Part shown: piece by piece, positions 42,732 to 50,495 of the stretch
Layout of the letters: every line of letters begins with the position of its first letter
Numbering within the stretch: position 1 is the first letter of the stretch
From: Sinorhizobium glycinis
Lineage (GTDB): Bacteria; Pseudomonadota; Alphaproteobacteria; Rhizobiales; Rhizobiaceae
Assembly: GCF_001651865.1 (NCBI RefSeq)
Contig: NZ_LPUX01000060.1
Location: forward strand, 397,422 to 461,421
Direction of reading: 5' to 3'
DNA length: 64,000 nucleotides
Position numbers and translations under genes: made by a program
Notes under the pieces: generated by a model
What the model saw: the letters and a program-made list of their open reading frames with translations, nothing else
What the model was told of the DNA's origin: nothing
Database searches by the model: none

Positions 42732-43901
42732 ATGAAGGCTTTGACCTGGCACGGCAAGGGCGACATCCGGTGCGAGGGCGTTCCCGATCCGGCGATCGAG
42801 GACGAACGCGATGCCATCATCAAGGTTACCGCCTGTGCCATCTGCGGCTCCGACCTGCACATCTACAACGGCCTGATTCCGGCGATGGAGCACGGCGACG
42901 TCATCGGTCACGAGACCATGGGCGAGGTGGTCGAGGTCGGCAAGGCCGCGACGGAACTGAAGGTCGGCGACCGGGTCGTGGTGCCCTTCACCATCGCCTG
43001 CGGCGAGTGCTTCTTCTGCCAGCGGGGTTATTACTCGGCCTGCGAGCGTACCAATCCCGACCGGGAGAAAGCGGTGAAGATGTGGGGCAATTCGCCATCC
43101 GGCCTGTTCGGCTATTCGCATCTTCTCGGCGGCTACAGCGGCGGCCAGGCGGAGTATCTCCGCGTGCCGCATGCGGATGTCGGGCCGATCAAAATACCGG
43201 AGGAACTCACCGACGAGCAGGTCCTGTTCCTCTCGGACATCTTCCCGACCGGATACATGGCGGCCGAATTCTGCGAGATCGAGCCCGGCGACACGATCGC
43301 CGTCTGGGGCTGCGGGCCTGTCGGCCAGATGGCGATCCGCTCCGCCTTCCTGCTCGGAGCGGAACGGGTGATCGCCGTCGACACAATCCCGGAGCGGCTG
43401 CGGCTTGCGGAAACGGCGGGCGCGGCAACCCTCGACTACATGCAGGAGGACATCTACGAGCGCATCATGGAGATGACCCAGGGGCGCGGCGCGGATGCCT
43501 GCATCGATGCGGTGGGGACGGAGGCCGACAGCCGGGCAAGCCTCGATTCGCTCGTCGACCGCGTCAAGGTTGCCGCCTATCTCGGCACCGATCGTCCGCA
43601 TGTGCTGCGGCAGGCGATCCATTGCTGCCGGAATTTCGGGACGGTTTCCATCGTCGGCGTCTATGGCGGCTATCTGGACAAGATTCCTTTCGGATCCGCG
43701 ATCAATCGGGGCCTGACCTTCCGGATGGCGCAGACACCCGTGCAGCGCTACCTGCCCTTGCTGCTCGACCGCATCCGCAAGGGCGAGATCGATCCCTCCT
43801 TCGTGATCACCCATCGCGGCTCGCTCGATGACGGACCGAACCTCTACCAGACTTTCAACAAGAGGGCGGACGGCTGCGTCAAGGTTGTCCTGAAACCGTG
43901 A
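42732..43901 (+). CDS. Zinc-dependent alcohol dehydrogenase (formaldehyde-dehydrogenase-like)
   Basis: 389 aa, MDR family. Catalytic zinc region [13 protein letters not shown] and [12 protein letters not shown]; structural zinc [18 protein letters not shown] motif [10 protein letters not shown]. It resembles the glutathione-independent formaldehyde dehydrogenase/threonine-dehydrogenase-like group found beside stress genes in rhizobia. True substrate not established; aldehyde or polyol oxidation is likely. RBS GAGGAGG. It is probably in the same transcript as the membrane SDR upstream. Confidence 0.88.
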   Translation: MKALTWHGKGDIRCEGVPDPAIEDERDAIIKVTACAICGSDLHIYNGLIPAMEHGDVIGHETMGEVVEVGKAATELKVGDRVVVPFTIACGECFFCQRGYYSACERTNPDREKAVKMWGNSPSGLFGYSHLLGGYSGGQAEYLRVPHADVGPIKIPEELTDEQVLFLSDIFPTGYMAAEFCEIEPGDTIAVWGCGPVGQMAIRSAFLLGAERVIAVDTIPERLRLAETAGAATLDYMQEDIYERIMEMTQGRGADACIDAVGTEADSRASLDSLVDRVKVAAYLGTDRPHVLRQAIHCCRNFGTVSIVGVYGGYLDKIPFGSAINRGLTFRMAQTPVQRYLPLLLDRIRKGEIDPSFVITHRGSLDDGPNLYQTFNKRADGCVKVVLKP

Positions 43902-43988
43902 GATCGGCGACAGCGCCGCGCGTCTTGTCGGATGCACGGTACACGGAGATGAAGCCTTGCCGGACACGCCGCAGGCGACGATCGGCAA

Positions 43989-44699
43989 TCAGAACTCCAG
44001 GATCGCATAGGGCCGTCCCGTCGGTTTCTCCACATGGGCGGCGACGTTGAAGACGGGCGCGCCGCCCGGGGTCTTTCCCTTGTATGTGCCCTTGTGGGCG
44101 TGACCATGAACGACGGCGCTGACACGGAAGCGGTCGATGGTCTCGGCGAAGCGCGAGGAACCGAGGAACGGAAAGATCTCTTCCGGCTCCCCCGCGACGG
44201 TCTCGGCGATCGGCGCGTAATGAAGCACGACCACCGAGTGCTGGGCGCTGATCTTGCGCAGGGCATTTTCCAGGCGCATCGCCTCGTCGACCGTATGCGA
44301 GACCATGGACTTGATGGCGGCCTCACCGAAAGAGCCGAGCATGTAACGCCCGAACCCGCCGACGAAGCCTTTCGCGCCGGCAAAGCCGATGCCGGCGATT
44401 TCGATAGCCTGTCCGTCAAGGAGATGGACGCCAGCCTTCATCAGGATCGACGAGATCTCCTCGACGGCATCGCATTGATGGTCGTGGTTTCCGAGAACCG
44501 CGACCACCGGGATCGTGCAGGATTTGAGATCGGCGGCGAGAAGTTCCGCTTCGGCGGGTTTGCCGAGATCCGTCAGGTCGCCGGCGATCACCAGCACGTC
44601 GGCGATTTTTGAGATCTCCGAAAACAACTCCGTATAGGAGACGGAGCCATCCTCTTTCATATGGAGGTCCGCGACCGCTGCCACCTTCAGCTTGCTCAT
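43989..44699 (-). CDS. Metallophosphoesterase
   Basis: 236 aa calcineurin-like phosphoesterase. The metal-ligand motifs are complete: AVADLHM (D-x-H), GDLTDLG (GD), LGNHDHQ (GNHD), LHYAP and GHAHKG (GHxH). The start at 44699 has AGGGAG upstream; the longer frame is spurious. Its 5' end is only 11 bp from the stop of the nucleotidyltransferase gene, so the two form an operon. Family members act on phosphomonoesters, phosphodiesters or nucleotides; the specific substrate is unknown. Confidence 0.88.
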   Translation of the reverse strand: MSKLKVAAVADLHMKEDGSVSYTELFSEISKIADVLVIAGDLTDLGKPAEAELLAADLKSCTIPVVAVLGNHDHQCDAVEEISSILMKAGVHLLDGQAIEIAGIGFAGAKGFVGGFGRYMLGSFGEAAIKSMVSHTVDEAMRLENALRKISAQHSVVVLHYAPIAETVAGEPEEIFPFLGSSRFAETIDRFRVSAVVHGHAHKGTYKGKTPGGAPVFNVAAHVEKPTGRPYAILEF

Positions 44700-44710
44700 G
44701 GTGCTACTCC

Positions 44711-45520
44711 CTATTTTGCTGTCCGCATCTCGACGTCGCCGCCGACATCGGCGAATCCCCATTCGGTGACGTCGATCTCATAGTCGCGCCGCGAGTACAT
44801 TCTTCCGCGGCAAATCTTCGTCTGCGGGAGCGGCAGATCCCGCTGCGCCGCCAGCCGGCTGAGGAGCTCGTCCATGAGCCACAAGGGAATCCGGTCACGC
44901 TCGGAGGGATAGATCCATCGGAAGTTGAGGAGATGGATCAGGAGCACTTCCCAGTGCGCTTCCATATATTCGAGCAGCCGGCGCCAGTCGATCCGGTCGT
45001 GGGTCTTTAGGATCGTGTGGGCGACGTCGGCGCCGTCGTAACGCTCGCGAAGCTGGATGAAGGATTTGGACCAGACCAATTCGGTCGGAGCGACGATCAA
45101 CACCCGCGACGCGCTGATCTCCACCGGAAGAGCGTGTTCGAACCATGCATCGTTGACGAGCATGGTTCCGTTCGGCGAGGCGAAGATGACGTCGAAGAAG
45201 AACTTGCCCTTATAGACCTTCCCCAGCCACCGGTCGTCCTCGATTTCCACCGAGTAGCCGCGCGATTTGAAATGCTTGAGTATTCGGGTGTAGTCGCCGG
45301 CCTTGCAGAAGACATCGAGATCCTTCGTCGGCCTCGAAATGCCGGTATAGGCGCTAACGGCGAAGGTGCCGGCGATCAGAAACGGGATTTTCGATCTGAC
45401 GAGCTCGGCTATGGCGCCGGCGACGAAGGCCTCCGCCTTCTCGTCGACAAGCTGTGGCAGGGCAAGTGGATGACGGGCCGCTCGCGGCGTCTTCGACTTC
45501 GGTGGCATTGCCGATGGCAT
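44711..45520 (-). CDS. Nucleotidyltransferase-fold protein
   Basis: 269 aa. The N-terminal ~30 residues are basic. The core shows the minimal nucleotidyltransferase pattern: FLIAGTFAVSAYTGISRPTKDLDVFC (a G-x-A-x-n-R-x-T-x-D-x-D block, about 55-80), then WLGKVYKGKFFFDVIFAS with a further acidic residue, and a helical C-terminal part. This resembles uncharacterised nucleotidyltransferase families (AbiEii-like fold). The ATG at 45520 has AGGAG upstream. It is the first gene of a pair with the metallophosphoesterase, under a possible EcfG promoter. Target (RNA, protein or small molecule) unknown. Confidence 0.78.
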   Translation of the reverse strand: MPSAMPPKSKTPRAARHPLALPQLVDEKAEAFVAGAIAELVRSKIPFLIAGTFAVSAYTGISRPTKDLDVFCKAGDYTRILKHFKSRGYSVEIEDDRWLGKVYKGKFFFDVIFASPNGTMLVNDAWFEHALPVEISASRVLIVAPTELVWSKSFIQLRERYDGADVAHTILKTHDRIDWRRLLEYMEAHWEVLLIHLLNFRWIYPSERDRIPLWLMDELLSRLAAQRDLPLPQTKICRGRMYSRRDYEIDVTEWGFADVGGDVEMRTAK

Positions 45521-45551
45521 GCTTTTTCTCCTGCGAAGGAACACCTACGAG

Positions 45552-45577
45552 AACACGCGAGAACTCGGCTAAGTTCC
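45552..45577 (-). promoter_or_regulatory. Probable EcfG-type promoter
   Basis: Minus strand GGAAC (45577-45573), 18-bp spacer, GTT (45554-45552), i.e. GGAAC-N19-TT, 31 bp before the nucleotidyltransferase start. Confidence 0.5.
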
Positions 45578-45700
45578 GCAGCATCGAGGCGAACGCCGCA
45601 GGAAATAGATGGCGAACAGTGACATAAGCAGCCACAAGCGGCTGCCGTGCGTCTCTTCTGGCGCACGGCAGTCGCTGAGCACTTTGCCGGATGGCGACAG

Positions 45701-46306
45701 TTACAGCGCCGGCGGTCGATAGCGTTCACGCTCGCGTTGAACCTCGTCGAGGCTGTAGGGCGCGGCCGCCTCGTCGAAACGCGTCCAGCCCTCTTCCGTG
45801 TAGGCCCGCCGGCGCACCGAGGTGTCGACGGCATTGCGGTTTCTGAGGATCGCGTCTGCCTGCGGGACCAGGGACTCGTCGACCTTGGCCACGACCAGCG
45901 TGCCGCCCCGGCGCACGCCCTCGGCGTAAAGATGCGCGTCCTCTTCCGGGATGCCCGAATCGGTCAGCGACCCGATGATACCGCCGGTGGCGGCACCAGC
46001 CACCGCCCCGGCGACCGCGCCCACTGTTGTCGATGCGAGCCAACCGGCGGCGACGACGGGCCCAACTCCCGGAATGGCCATCAGCCCCAGTCCGGTCAGG
46101 AGGCCGACCGCGCCGCCGCCGGCCGCACCGAGCCCCGCGCCGATGCCTGCTCCTTCGGCAGCCCCGGAACTCTCACCCGAATAACGATCGCCGGCATTGT
46201 TGGCGACGATGCTGACATCCTCCGACGGAATGCCGGCCGCCTCCAGATCGTTCACCGCCTGTCGGGCATCGTGGTAGTCGTCGAAAAGCCCTGCCACTGT
46301 TCTCAT
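45701..46306 (-). CDS. General stress protein with glycine-zipper core
   Basis: 201 aa. An N-terminal domain like the general-stress protein 17M-type fold (RTVAGLFDDYHDARQAVNDLEAAGIPSEDVSIV) is followed by a long glycine-zipper membrane-like region (about 55-120; GAGIGAGLGAAGGGAVGLLTGLG) and a C-terminal domain (GGTLVVAKVDESLVPQADAILR). The hydrophobic Gly-rich core may insert in the inner membrane. Start at 46306 with GGGAG upstream. It is 38 bp downstream of the PepSY-like gene and probably cotranscribed from the EcfG promoter at 46695-46719. Confidence 0.85.
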   Translation of the reverse strand: MRTVAGLFDDYHDARQAVNDLEAAGIPSEDVSIVANNAGDRYSGESSGAAEGAGIGAGLGAAGGGAVGLLTGLGLMAIPGVGPVVAAGWLASTTVGAVAGAVAGAATGGIIGSLTDSGIPEEDAHLYAEGVRRGGTLVVAKVDESLVPQADAILRNRNAVDTSVRRRAYTEEGWTRFDEAAAPYSLDEVQRERERYRPPAL

Positions 46307-46344
46307 CTTCTTCTCCCTTTCTGTAGCGCCGAGCAATCATCGAC

Positions 46345-46656
46345 CTAGAGGGCGGTGACGTTGCCCTGGTAATCGAGAGCGACCGTGACGGACTTGCCGT
46401 CCTTCATTGCGGTTGCCCGCCAGATGCCCTTGTCGTCGAGCTTCAGGTCGCCGACGTCGGCGTAGCCGGCATCCTCGATCCGCTCACGCGCCTGGTCTTC
46501 CGTAAAGCTGTTCTTGCCGGGAACGGGCGCCTCGGGATTTTGCGTGCCGGGCGTGGCGATTGCCGGTGTGCTTCCGCCCGAGGTCGCCGTCTGCGCAAGC
46601 GCCGGCATCGCGGCAGCGCTCAAGAGCACTGCAACGCCAAAGATCGTGTTCTTCAT
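46345..46656 (-). CDS. Small exported PepSY-like protein, predicted EcfG target
   Basis: 103 aa. Signal peptide 1-22 (FGVAVLLSAAAMPALA-QT), a Thr/Ser/Pro-rich linker, and a C-terminal PepSY-like segment (FTEDQARERIEDAGYADVGDLKLDDKGIWRATAMKDGKSVTVALDYQGNVTAL). Probably periplasmic. Function unknown; PepSY-type domains are often inhibitory or binding modules. RBS GAGAGGAAAG precedes the ATG at 46656; the canonical EcfG promoter is 39-63 bp upstream. Confidence 0.82.
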   Translation of the reverse strand: MKNTIFGVAVLLSAAAMPALAQTATSGGSTPAIATPGTQNPEAPVPGKNSFTEDQARERIEDAGYADVGDLKLDDKGIWRATAMKDGKSVTVALDYQGNVTAL

Positions 46657-46694
46657 GGCCTTTCCTCTCTCGGGGGTCATTTCCCGACCAACCA

Positions 46695-46719
46695 AACCGT
46701 CCGGGCATGGTTTGGTTCC
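46695..46719 (-). promoter_or_regulatory. EcfG/RpoE2-type promoter
   Basis: Minus strand GGAAC (46719-46715), 16-bp spacer, GGTT (46698-46695), directed at the PepSY-like and glycine-zipper genes. Confidence 0.78.
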
Positions 46720-46776
46720 GAAGCCTCCCGGGGAGGATCGAACCGGCCGCCCGCGCCGGGGAGAAGCTACTCCCGC

Positions 46777-46801
46777 GGAACTTTCTTGAGATTGGCCGGT
46801 T
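46777..46801 (+). promoter_or_regulatory. EcfG/RpoE2-type promoter
   Basis: GGAAC (46777-46781), 16-bp spacer, GGTT (46798-46801), 38 bp before the 53-aa gene. Back to back with the promoter at 46695-46719. Confidence 0.78.
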
Positions 46802-46838
46802 GCCGCTGCCGTGAACCGAGATTTTCGAGGAGAGCGTA

Positions 46839-47000
46839 ATGGCTACGAATGTGAAGGACGGCAAGGCGCCCAAGAGTTCAAAAGGCACGCATGGCGGAAA
46901 CCGTGCCGGCGACCAGCCCAACAGGGACGCGGCCAAAAAAGGCGAGGTCAAGAAGAGCAGCCAGGCGGCGGGCAAGGACCCGCAGCGGGGCAAGGGCTGA
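46839..47000 (+). CDS. 53-residue basic hydrophilic protein, predicted EcfG target
   Basis: A very short gene: Lys, Gly, Ser and Gln-rich, no hydrophobic residues in blocks (KDGKAPKSSKGTHGGNRAGD..., ending GKDPQRGKG), so disordered and possibly nucleic-acid binding. GAGGAG lies seven bases before the ATG, a canonical EcfG promoter lies upstream, and a hairpin terminator follows, so it is a complete small transcription unit. No family recognised. Confidence 0.72.
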   Translation: MATNVKDGKAPKSSKGTHGGNRAGDQPNRDAAKKGEVKKSSQAAGKDPQRGKG

Positions 47001-47020
47001 GGCAACAGCCCTCAAACGAA

Positions 47021-47045
47021 AAGGCCGGGCTCAGCCCGACCTTTC
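47021..47045 (+). terminator. Hairpin terminator after the 53-aa gene
   Basis: AAAGGCCGGGCT-CAG-like loop-AGCCCGACCTTT: a 9-bp G+C stem with one mismatch, flanked by AAA and TTT. About 20 bp after the stop codon. Coordinates are accurate to a few bases. Confidence 0.6.
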
Positions 47046-47276
47046 ATCGCCACCTCCCGCCGCTGCCAGTACATCCGTGGTCAGCGACGAGAGGGACAGT
47101 AAAGGCAGTGTAGGGGCCGATTGTTGCAGTGGCAAGACGGCCAAATGGATGGTTATGTCTTCGCGGACCCTGCGTTCGGCTAGCCAATTTAATCCGCAGG
47201 CTCTTGTCGCTGCTGTGTCCTCCGTTGCCCTAACCCAGACCTTCGTCCGAAGCCGAGAGACCGAAGTCCTGCAGCG

Positions 47277-48014
47277 TCATCGCGCGATCAATTCGGCGCG
47301 GCCGCTTGATGCCTTTTCTCGTGTGAGAAAAGATATGATCGCGGCGGCGATCTTTTTGCCACCCTCTGCCGAGGGCTCGATTGCGTTGGCGAAGTCCGTG
47401 TCCTCGTTGCAGATGACGCGAAGGTCGATCAACGGGACACCACGTTCAGTGGCCGCGCGCGTGATGCAGTCGTTGAGGATCGCGAGTGCCGTGACGGCGA
47501 TGCGCCTTCGGTCCGGCTCCGGGTACCGGACGTCATAGATCGAGCATATGGCCGTCGGCAGCTTGGCGGCCAAAACAGCATCCAATGTGGAGGCGTATTC
47601 AGAGCAGAACTGCTCTCTTATGTCTGCCAGCCTTAGCAACGTGTCTGCGACAGAGCGCGAGGGAGCGTCCAAGACGGAGGAAACGCCGAGAGCATCGTTA
47701 CCGCCCATGCTCACGACGAGGTGGGTTGTAGCGGCGGGAAGGCGCTCCAGCTGCAGGCGCACGTCCTTCATGACGCTGCCGTCATTGGCAAGCAGCGCGG
47801 CAGACCAGCCGACCGGCAGCTGTCGAGTCAGGTGAGCCATTACGTCGGCGCCGGCGGCTACATAGGAGCCGTTGTCAAATACCGAATCCCCTAGAAGAAC
47901 GATCTTGTTCGTCATTGCCACATCCCTGGCGAAAGCGTTCTGCGAATCCGGCTTTGCAAACAGTGCGGCGGCTGCGAACAGAAAGAAGTGCCGGCGCGGC
48001 ATCGGGAATTTCAC
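47277..48014 (-). CDS. Exported SGNH/GDSL-type hydrolase family protein
   Basis: 245 aa from a GTG with GGAGGAGG upstream. An N-terminal signal (PRRHFFLFAAAALFAK) with two Arg may be Tat- or Sec-type. Block I GDS (IVLLGDSVFDNGSY) and block III GGND (MGGNDALG) are present. Block V, normally DxxHP, reads NAIEPSAEGGKKIA, so the catalytic Asp and His positions appear to be Asn and Glu. It may still bind esters or have shifted chemistry. It is not part of an obvious operon; no EcfG motif was seen upstream. Confidence 0.78.
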   Translation of the reverse strand: MKFPMPRRHFFLFAAAALFAKPDSQNAFARDVAMTNKIVLLGDSVFDNGSYVAAGADVMAHLTRQLPVGWSAALLANDGSVMKDVRLQLERLPAATTHLVVSMGGNDALGVSSVLDAPSRSVADTLLRLADIREQFCSEYASTLDAVLAAKLPTAICSIYDVRYPEPDRRRIAVTALAILNDCITRAATERGVPLIDLRVICNEDTDFANAIEPSAEGGKKIAAAIISFLTREKASSGRAELIAR

Positions 48015-48256
48015 CGGAATTCCTCCTCCAGGCAGCTGTCCTGAATTAGCTAATGGCGCTGTCCCTCAAGGCAAGGTTACATCGACGCCCGGGCGAGGCC
48101 ATGATCAAAGACTGGACGACAACATGGCGGTCGGCCGCATGGACAGGCCACACCAGCAAACGTCAATCAGGCCGATGGAGATGAAGTAGAGCGGGCTCCG
48201 GCAGGATGGTCGTATCGCGGGAGCGCCGGCATCACCCGCGATACGGCTGTTCAGCT

Positions 48257-48793
48257 CTACATCGCGTTGACCATGGTGCAGAGTTGCGCGATCGTCATCG
48301 TGCCGCCTGTAGCGGAAGTGCCCGCCGCCGAACCGGATGCCGTCGATCCGGTGGTGGTGCTTGCAGTGGTCTCACCCGAAACCTTGGGTGTGGTTCCAGC
48401 CGCCGAACCGCTCGCGTCGCCTGATGCACTGCCGGCTCCCGCTGCCGATGCAGTCTGCATCGTATTGCAATCCTCCTTGATCTGGTTCTGCTGCTCGGCC
48501 GTGAGATTCGACCAGTTCGCCTTGATTTCATCCTGGCTGCGCAAGGTCGAACCGGAGGCATCGGAAAAGAGGGCATTGCGAACCGGCTCTGGCCATTTCG
48601 ACGTAGTGCTCCTTTCCGCTTCATTCATCTGCATCATCCCCGGCGTTCCGGAGCTGCTTTCAGGAGTGGCGGACGTCGTCCCGGATGCGGAGCCCGATGT
48701 ACTGCCCGATGTAGAACCGGAACTGCTTTGAGCGATGGCGGCGGATGCCATGGCAAGGGAAATGGCGGCCGCCAGAAGATAATTGTATTTCAT
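48257..48793 (-). CDS. Exported Ser/Gly/Thr-repeat protein, predicted EcfG target
   Basis: 178 aa. Signal peptide 1-22 (AISLAMASAAIA-QS). Two low-complexity Ser/Gly/Thr/Ala repeat tracts (about 23-48 and 113-160) flank a central helical segment (ERSTTSKWPEPVRNALFSDASGSTLRSQDEIKANWSNLTAEQQNQIKEDCNTM). Probably periplasmic or exported. No known function. RBS AAAAGGA; a canonical EcfG promoter lies 44-68 bp upstream. The repeats may change length between strains. Confidence 0.8.
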   Translation of the reverse strand: MKYNYLLAAAISLAMASAAIAQSSSGSTSGSTSGSASGTTSATPESSSGTPGMMQMNEAERSTTSKWPEPVRNALFSDASGSTLRSQDEIKANWSNLTAEQQNQIKEDCNTMQTASAAGAGSASGDASGSAAGTTPKVSGETTASTTTGSTASGSAAGTSATGGTMTIAQLCTMVNAM

Positions 48794-48836
48794 CTGCGTT
48801 GTCCTTTTGTCAGCGCGCACCACGCGCACCGCTTCG

Positions 48837-48861
48837 AACCGGCAGGCCCCAACAAGGTTCC
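48837..48861 (-). promoter_or_regulatory. EcfG/RpoE2-type promoter
   Basis: Minus strand GGAAC (48861-48857), 16-bp spacer, GGTT (48840-48837), directed at the Ser/Gly-repeat protein. Confidence 0.78.
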
Positions 48862-49045
48862 GCGAATTAGCCCTCCACCGCCATCTTGCGTCATGGCGGC
48901 AGGCAGTATCCTTCTCGGCAATCCCAGTCATCAAGTCGGCATGCAGCGGCGCTACGCCATCATCGAAGATGATCACAATCGCCGGCGATTTTTCCCACCG
49001 ATCGAGTCATGACCGATCGCGCTATCTCGGAGGAAGACGCTTAAA

Positions 49046-49122
49046 TGGTGATCCCGGCGCGATTCGAACGCGCGACCCCCAGATTAGGAATCTGGTGCTC
49101 TATCCTGCTGAGCTACGGGACC
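49046..49122 (-). tRNA. tRNA-Arg (anticodon CCT)
   Basis: 77 nt including an encoded CCA. On the minus strand the acceptor stem GGTCCCG pairs with CGGGATC (one G-U), the D arm has GCTCAGCAGGATAGAGC, the anticodon stem CCAGA/TCTGG encloses TTCCTAA with anticodon CCT, and the T arm has the GTTCGAATC loop. It reads AGG codons. No duplicate of its 3' end or integrase was seen nearby. Confidence 0.96.
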
Positions 49123-49343
49123 ACTCGGTATAGACCCTTACAAAAGCGAGGCCTGTTCGCCAAGTGTTTTTGCGCTCATGGCCGGCGATTTGCCGCCGCA
49201 GGCGGAAGGCGAGTGCGAAGTTCCGATGTGGCGATGCGAGTCATGGGGCTAGCATAGCCGACAGAGTGAATGCTAAGCAGGGGCCGGCGGCGGTCGGAGG
49301 AGATGCCGCCTTTCCCGAATCCATCCTGGGACCTGATCCGCGC

Positions 49344-50240
49344 ATGTTTATCGGAATCGATTGGGGCGGCACCAAAATGGAAGTCATCGCGCTTGACCGC
49401 GATGGCGAAACGCGTGCCCGGCACCGTGTTGCAACTCCGACCAGCGGCTATGACGCGTGCATCCGCGCCGTGGTCGATCTCGTCGCCGCCGCCGAACAGA
49501 CGGCCGGCGCGCGCGGTTCGATCGGCATCGGCATTCCCGGCAGTCCCAATCCGCGCACCGGGATCGTGCGCAACTCCAACGCCGTGCTCATCAACGGCAA
49601 GCCGCTCGGGCGCGACCTCGAGGCGGCGCTTGGGCGCGAGGTGCGGCTTGCCAACGACGCCAATTGCCTGGCGGTCTCCGAGGCGGTCGACGGGGCCGGC
49701 AAGGATGCGCATGTCGTCTTCGGCATCATCGTCGGCACCGGGCATGGCGGCGGGCTGGCGATCGGCAAGAAGGTGCATGCCGGCTACCAGGGTGTTGCTG
49801 CGGAGATCGGCCACTATCCACTGCCCTGGATGAGACAAGACGAATATCCCGGGCACAAATGCTGGTGCGGCAAGCTCGGCTGTCTCGACATGTATGCCTG
49901 CGGCACCGGGCTTGAGCTCGACTATCGCCTGACGACCGGCGTCGACCGCCGCGGCCGCGATATCATCGAAGCGAAGCGTGCCGGGGACCCGGACGCGACC
50001 GGCGTCTACGACCGCTTCGTCGACCGGCTCGCCCGCAGCCTGGCGCTGCTGACCAATATCGTCGACCCGGACGTTTTCGTGCTCGGCGGCGGCATGTCCA
50101 ATGTCGACGAGATTTATGGCGAGCTGCCGGACCTGATAACCAAGTATCTATTCGGCGACAGTTTCGAGACGCCGATCCGCAAGGCCGTGCATGGCGATAG
50201 CTCCGGCGTGCGCGGTGCCGCCTGGCTCTGGAAGGAGTAG
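49344..50240 (+). CDS. ROK-family sugar kinase, probably fructokinase
   Basis: 298 aa. ROK motifs: ATP site GIDWGGTKMEV at the start, catalytic region RLANDANCLAVSEA with the Asp base, second ATP motif VFGIIVGTGHGGGLAI, and zinc site GHKCWCGKLGCLDMYACG. The closest type is fructokinase/mannokinase (NagC-Mak group), cytoplasmic. The ATG at 49344 gives the exact family N-terminus; a longer frame from 49164 has no family residues. An AGE-family isomerase gene lies 0.8 kb downstream in the same direction, consistent with mannose or fructose use. Confidence 0.87.
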   Translation: MFIGIDWGGTKMEVIALDRDGETRARHRVATPTSGYDACIRAVVDLVAAAEQTAGARGSIGIGIPGSPNPRTGIVRNSNAVLINGKPLGRDLEAALGREVRLANDANCLAVSEAVDGAGKDAHVVFGIIVGTGHGGGLAIGKKVHAGYQGVAAEIGHYPLPWMRQDEYPGHKCWCGKLGCLDMYACGTGLELDYRLTTGVDRRGRDIIEAKRAGDPDATGVYDRFVDRLARSLALLTNIVDPDVFVLGGGMSNVDEIYGELPDLITKYLFGDSFETPIRKAVHGDSSGVRGAAWLWKE

Positions 50241-50271
50241 CGCGTGTCAAGCCTCGGCGTCCGCCCTATTT

Positions 50272-50439
50272 CCCCCTCTGGCCTGCCGGCCATCTCCCCC
50301 ACAAGGGGGGAGAATACGGGCGGCTCACCTCTCGTTCCGGCCGAGACACTGCTGAACACGGAACTCTTACATGGATGCGTAGACCGTGCCACATCCTTTC
50401 TCCCCCTTGTGGGGGAGATGGCCGGCAGGCCAGAGGGGG
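50272..50439. repeat. Long-TIR palindromic element, family C
   Basis: Terminal arms of about 41 bp (50272-50313 and 50399-50439) are reverse complements with a single extra G, and include CTGGCCTGCCGGCCATCTCC. The 85 bp between them is not palindromic. The size and long inverted ends look like a small non-autonomous element. It separates the ROK kinase from the UPF0303 gene. Confidence 0.78.
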
Positions 50440-50495
50440 CATCGCCATCACCCCAGTCCCATCCGTCCAGCTCCCCTAACGACAGCGGAGGCATC

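Noticed and set aside
44711..45520. Nucleotidyltransferase as the toxin of an AbiE-type toxin-antitoxin system
   Set aside because: No AbiEi-like antitoxin gene is adjacent; the partner is a phosphoesterase with full metal motifs.
49046..49122. tRNA-Arg(CCT) as an integration site with the stress block as a genomic island
   Set aside because: No integrase, no second copy of the tRNA 3' end, and base use of the block is like the rest of the chromosome as far as can be judged by eye.
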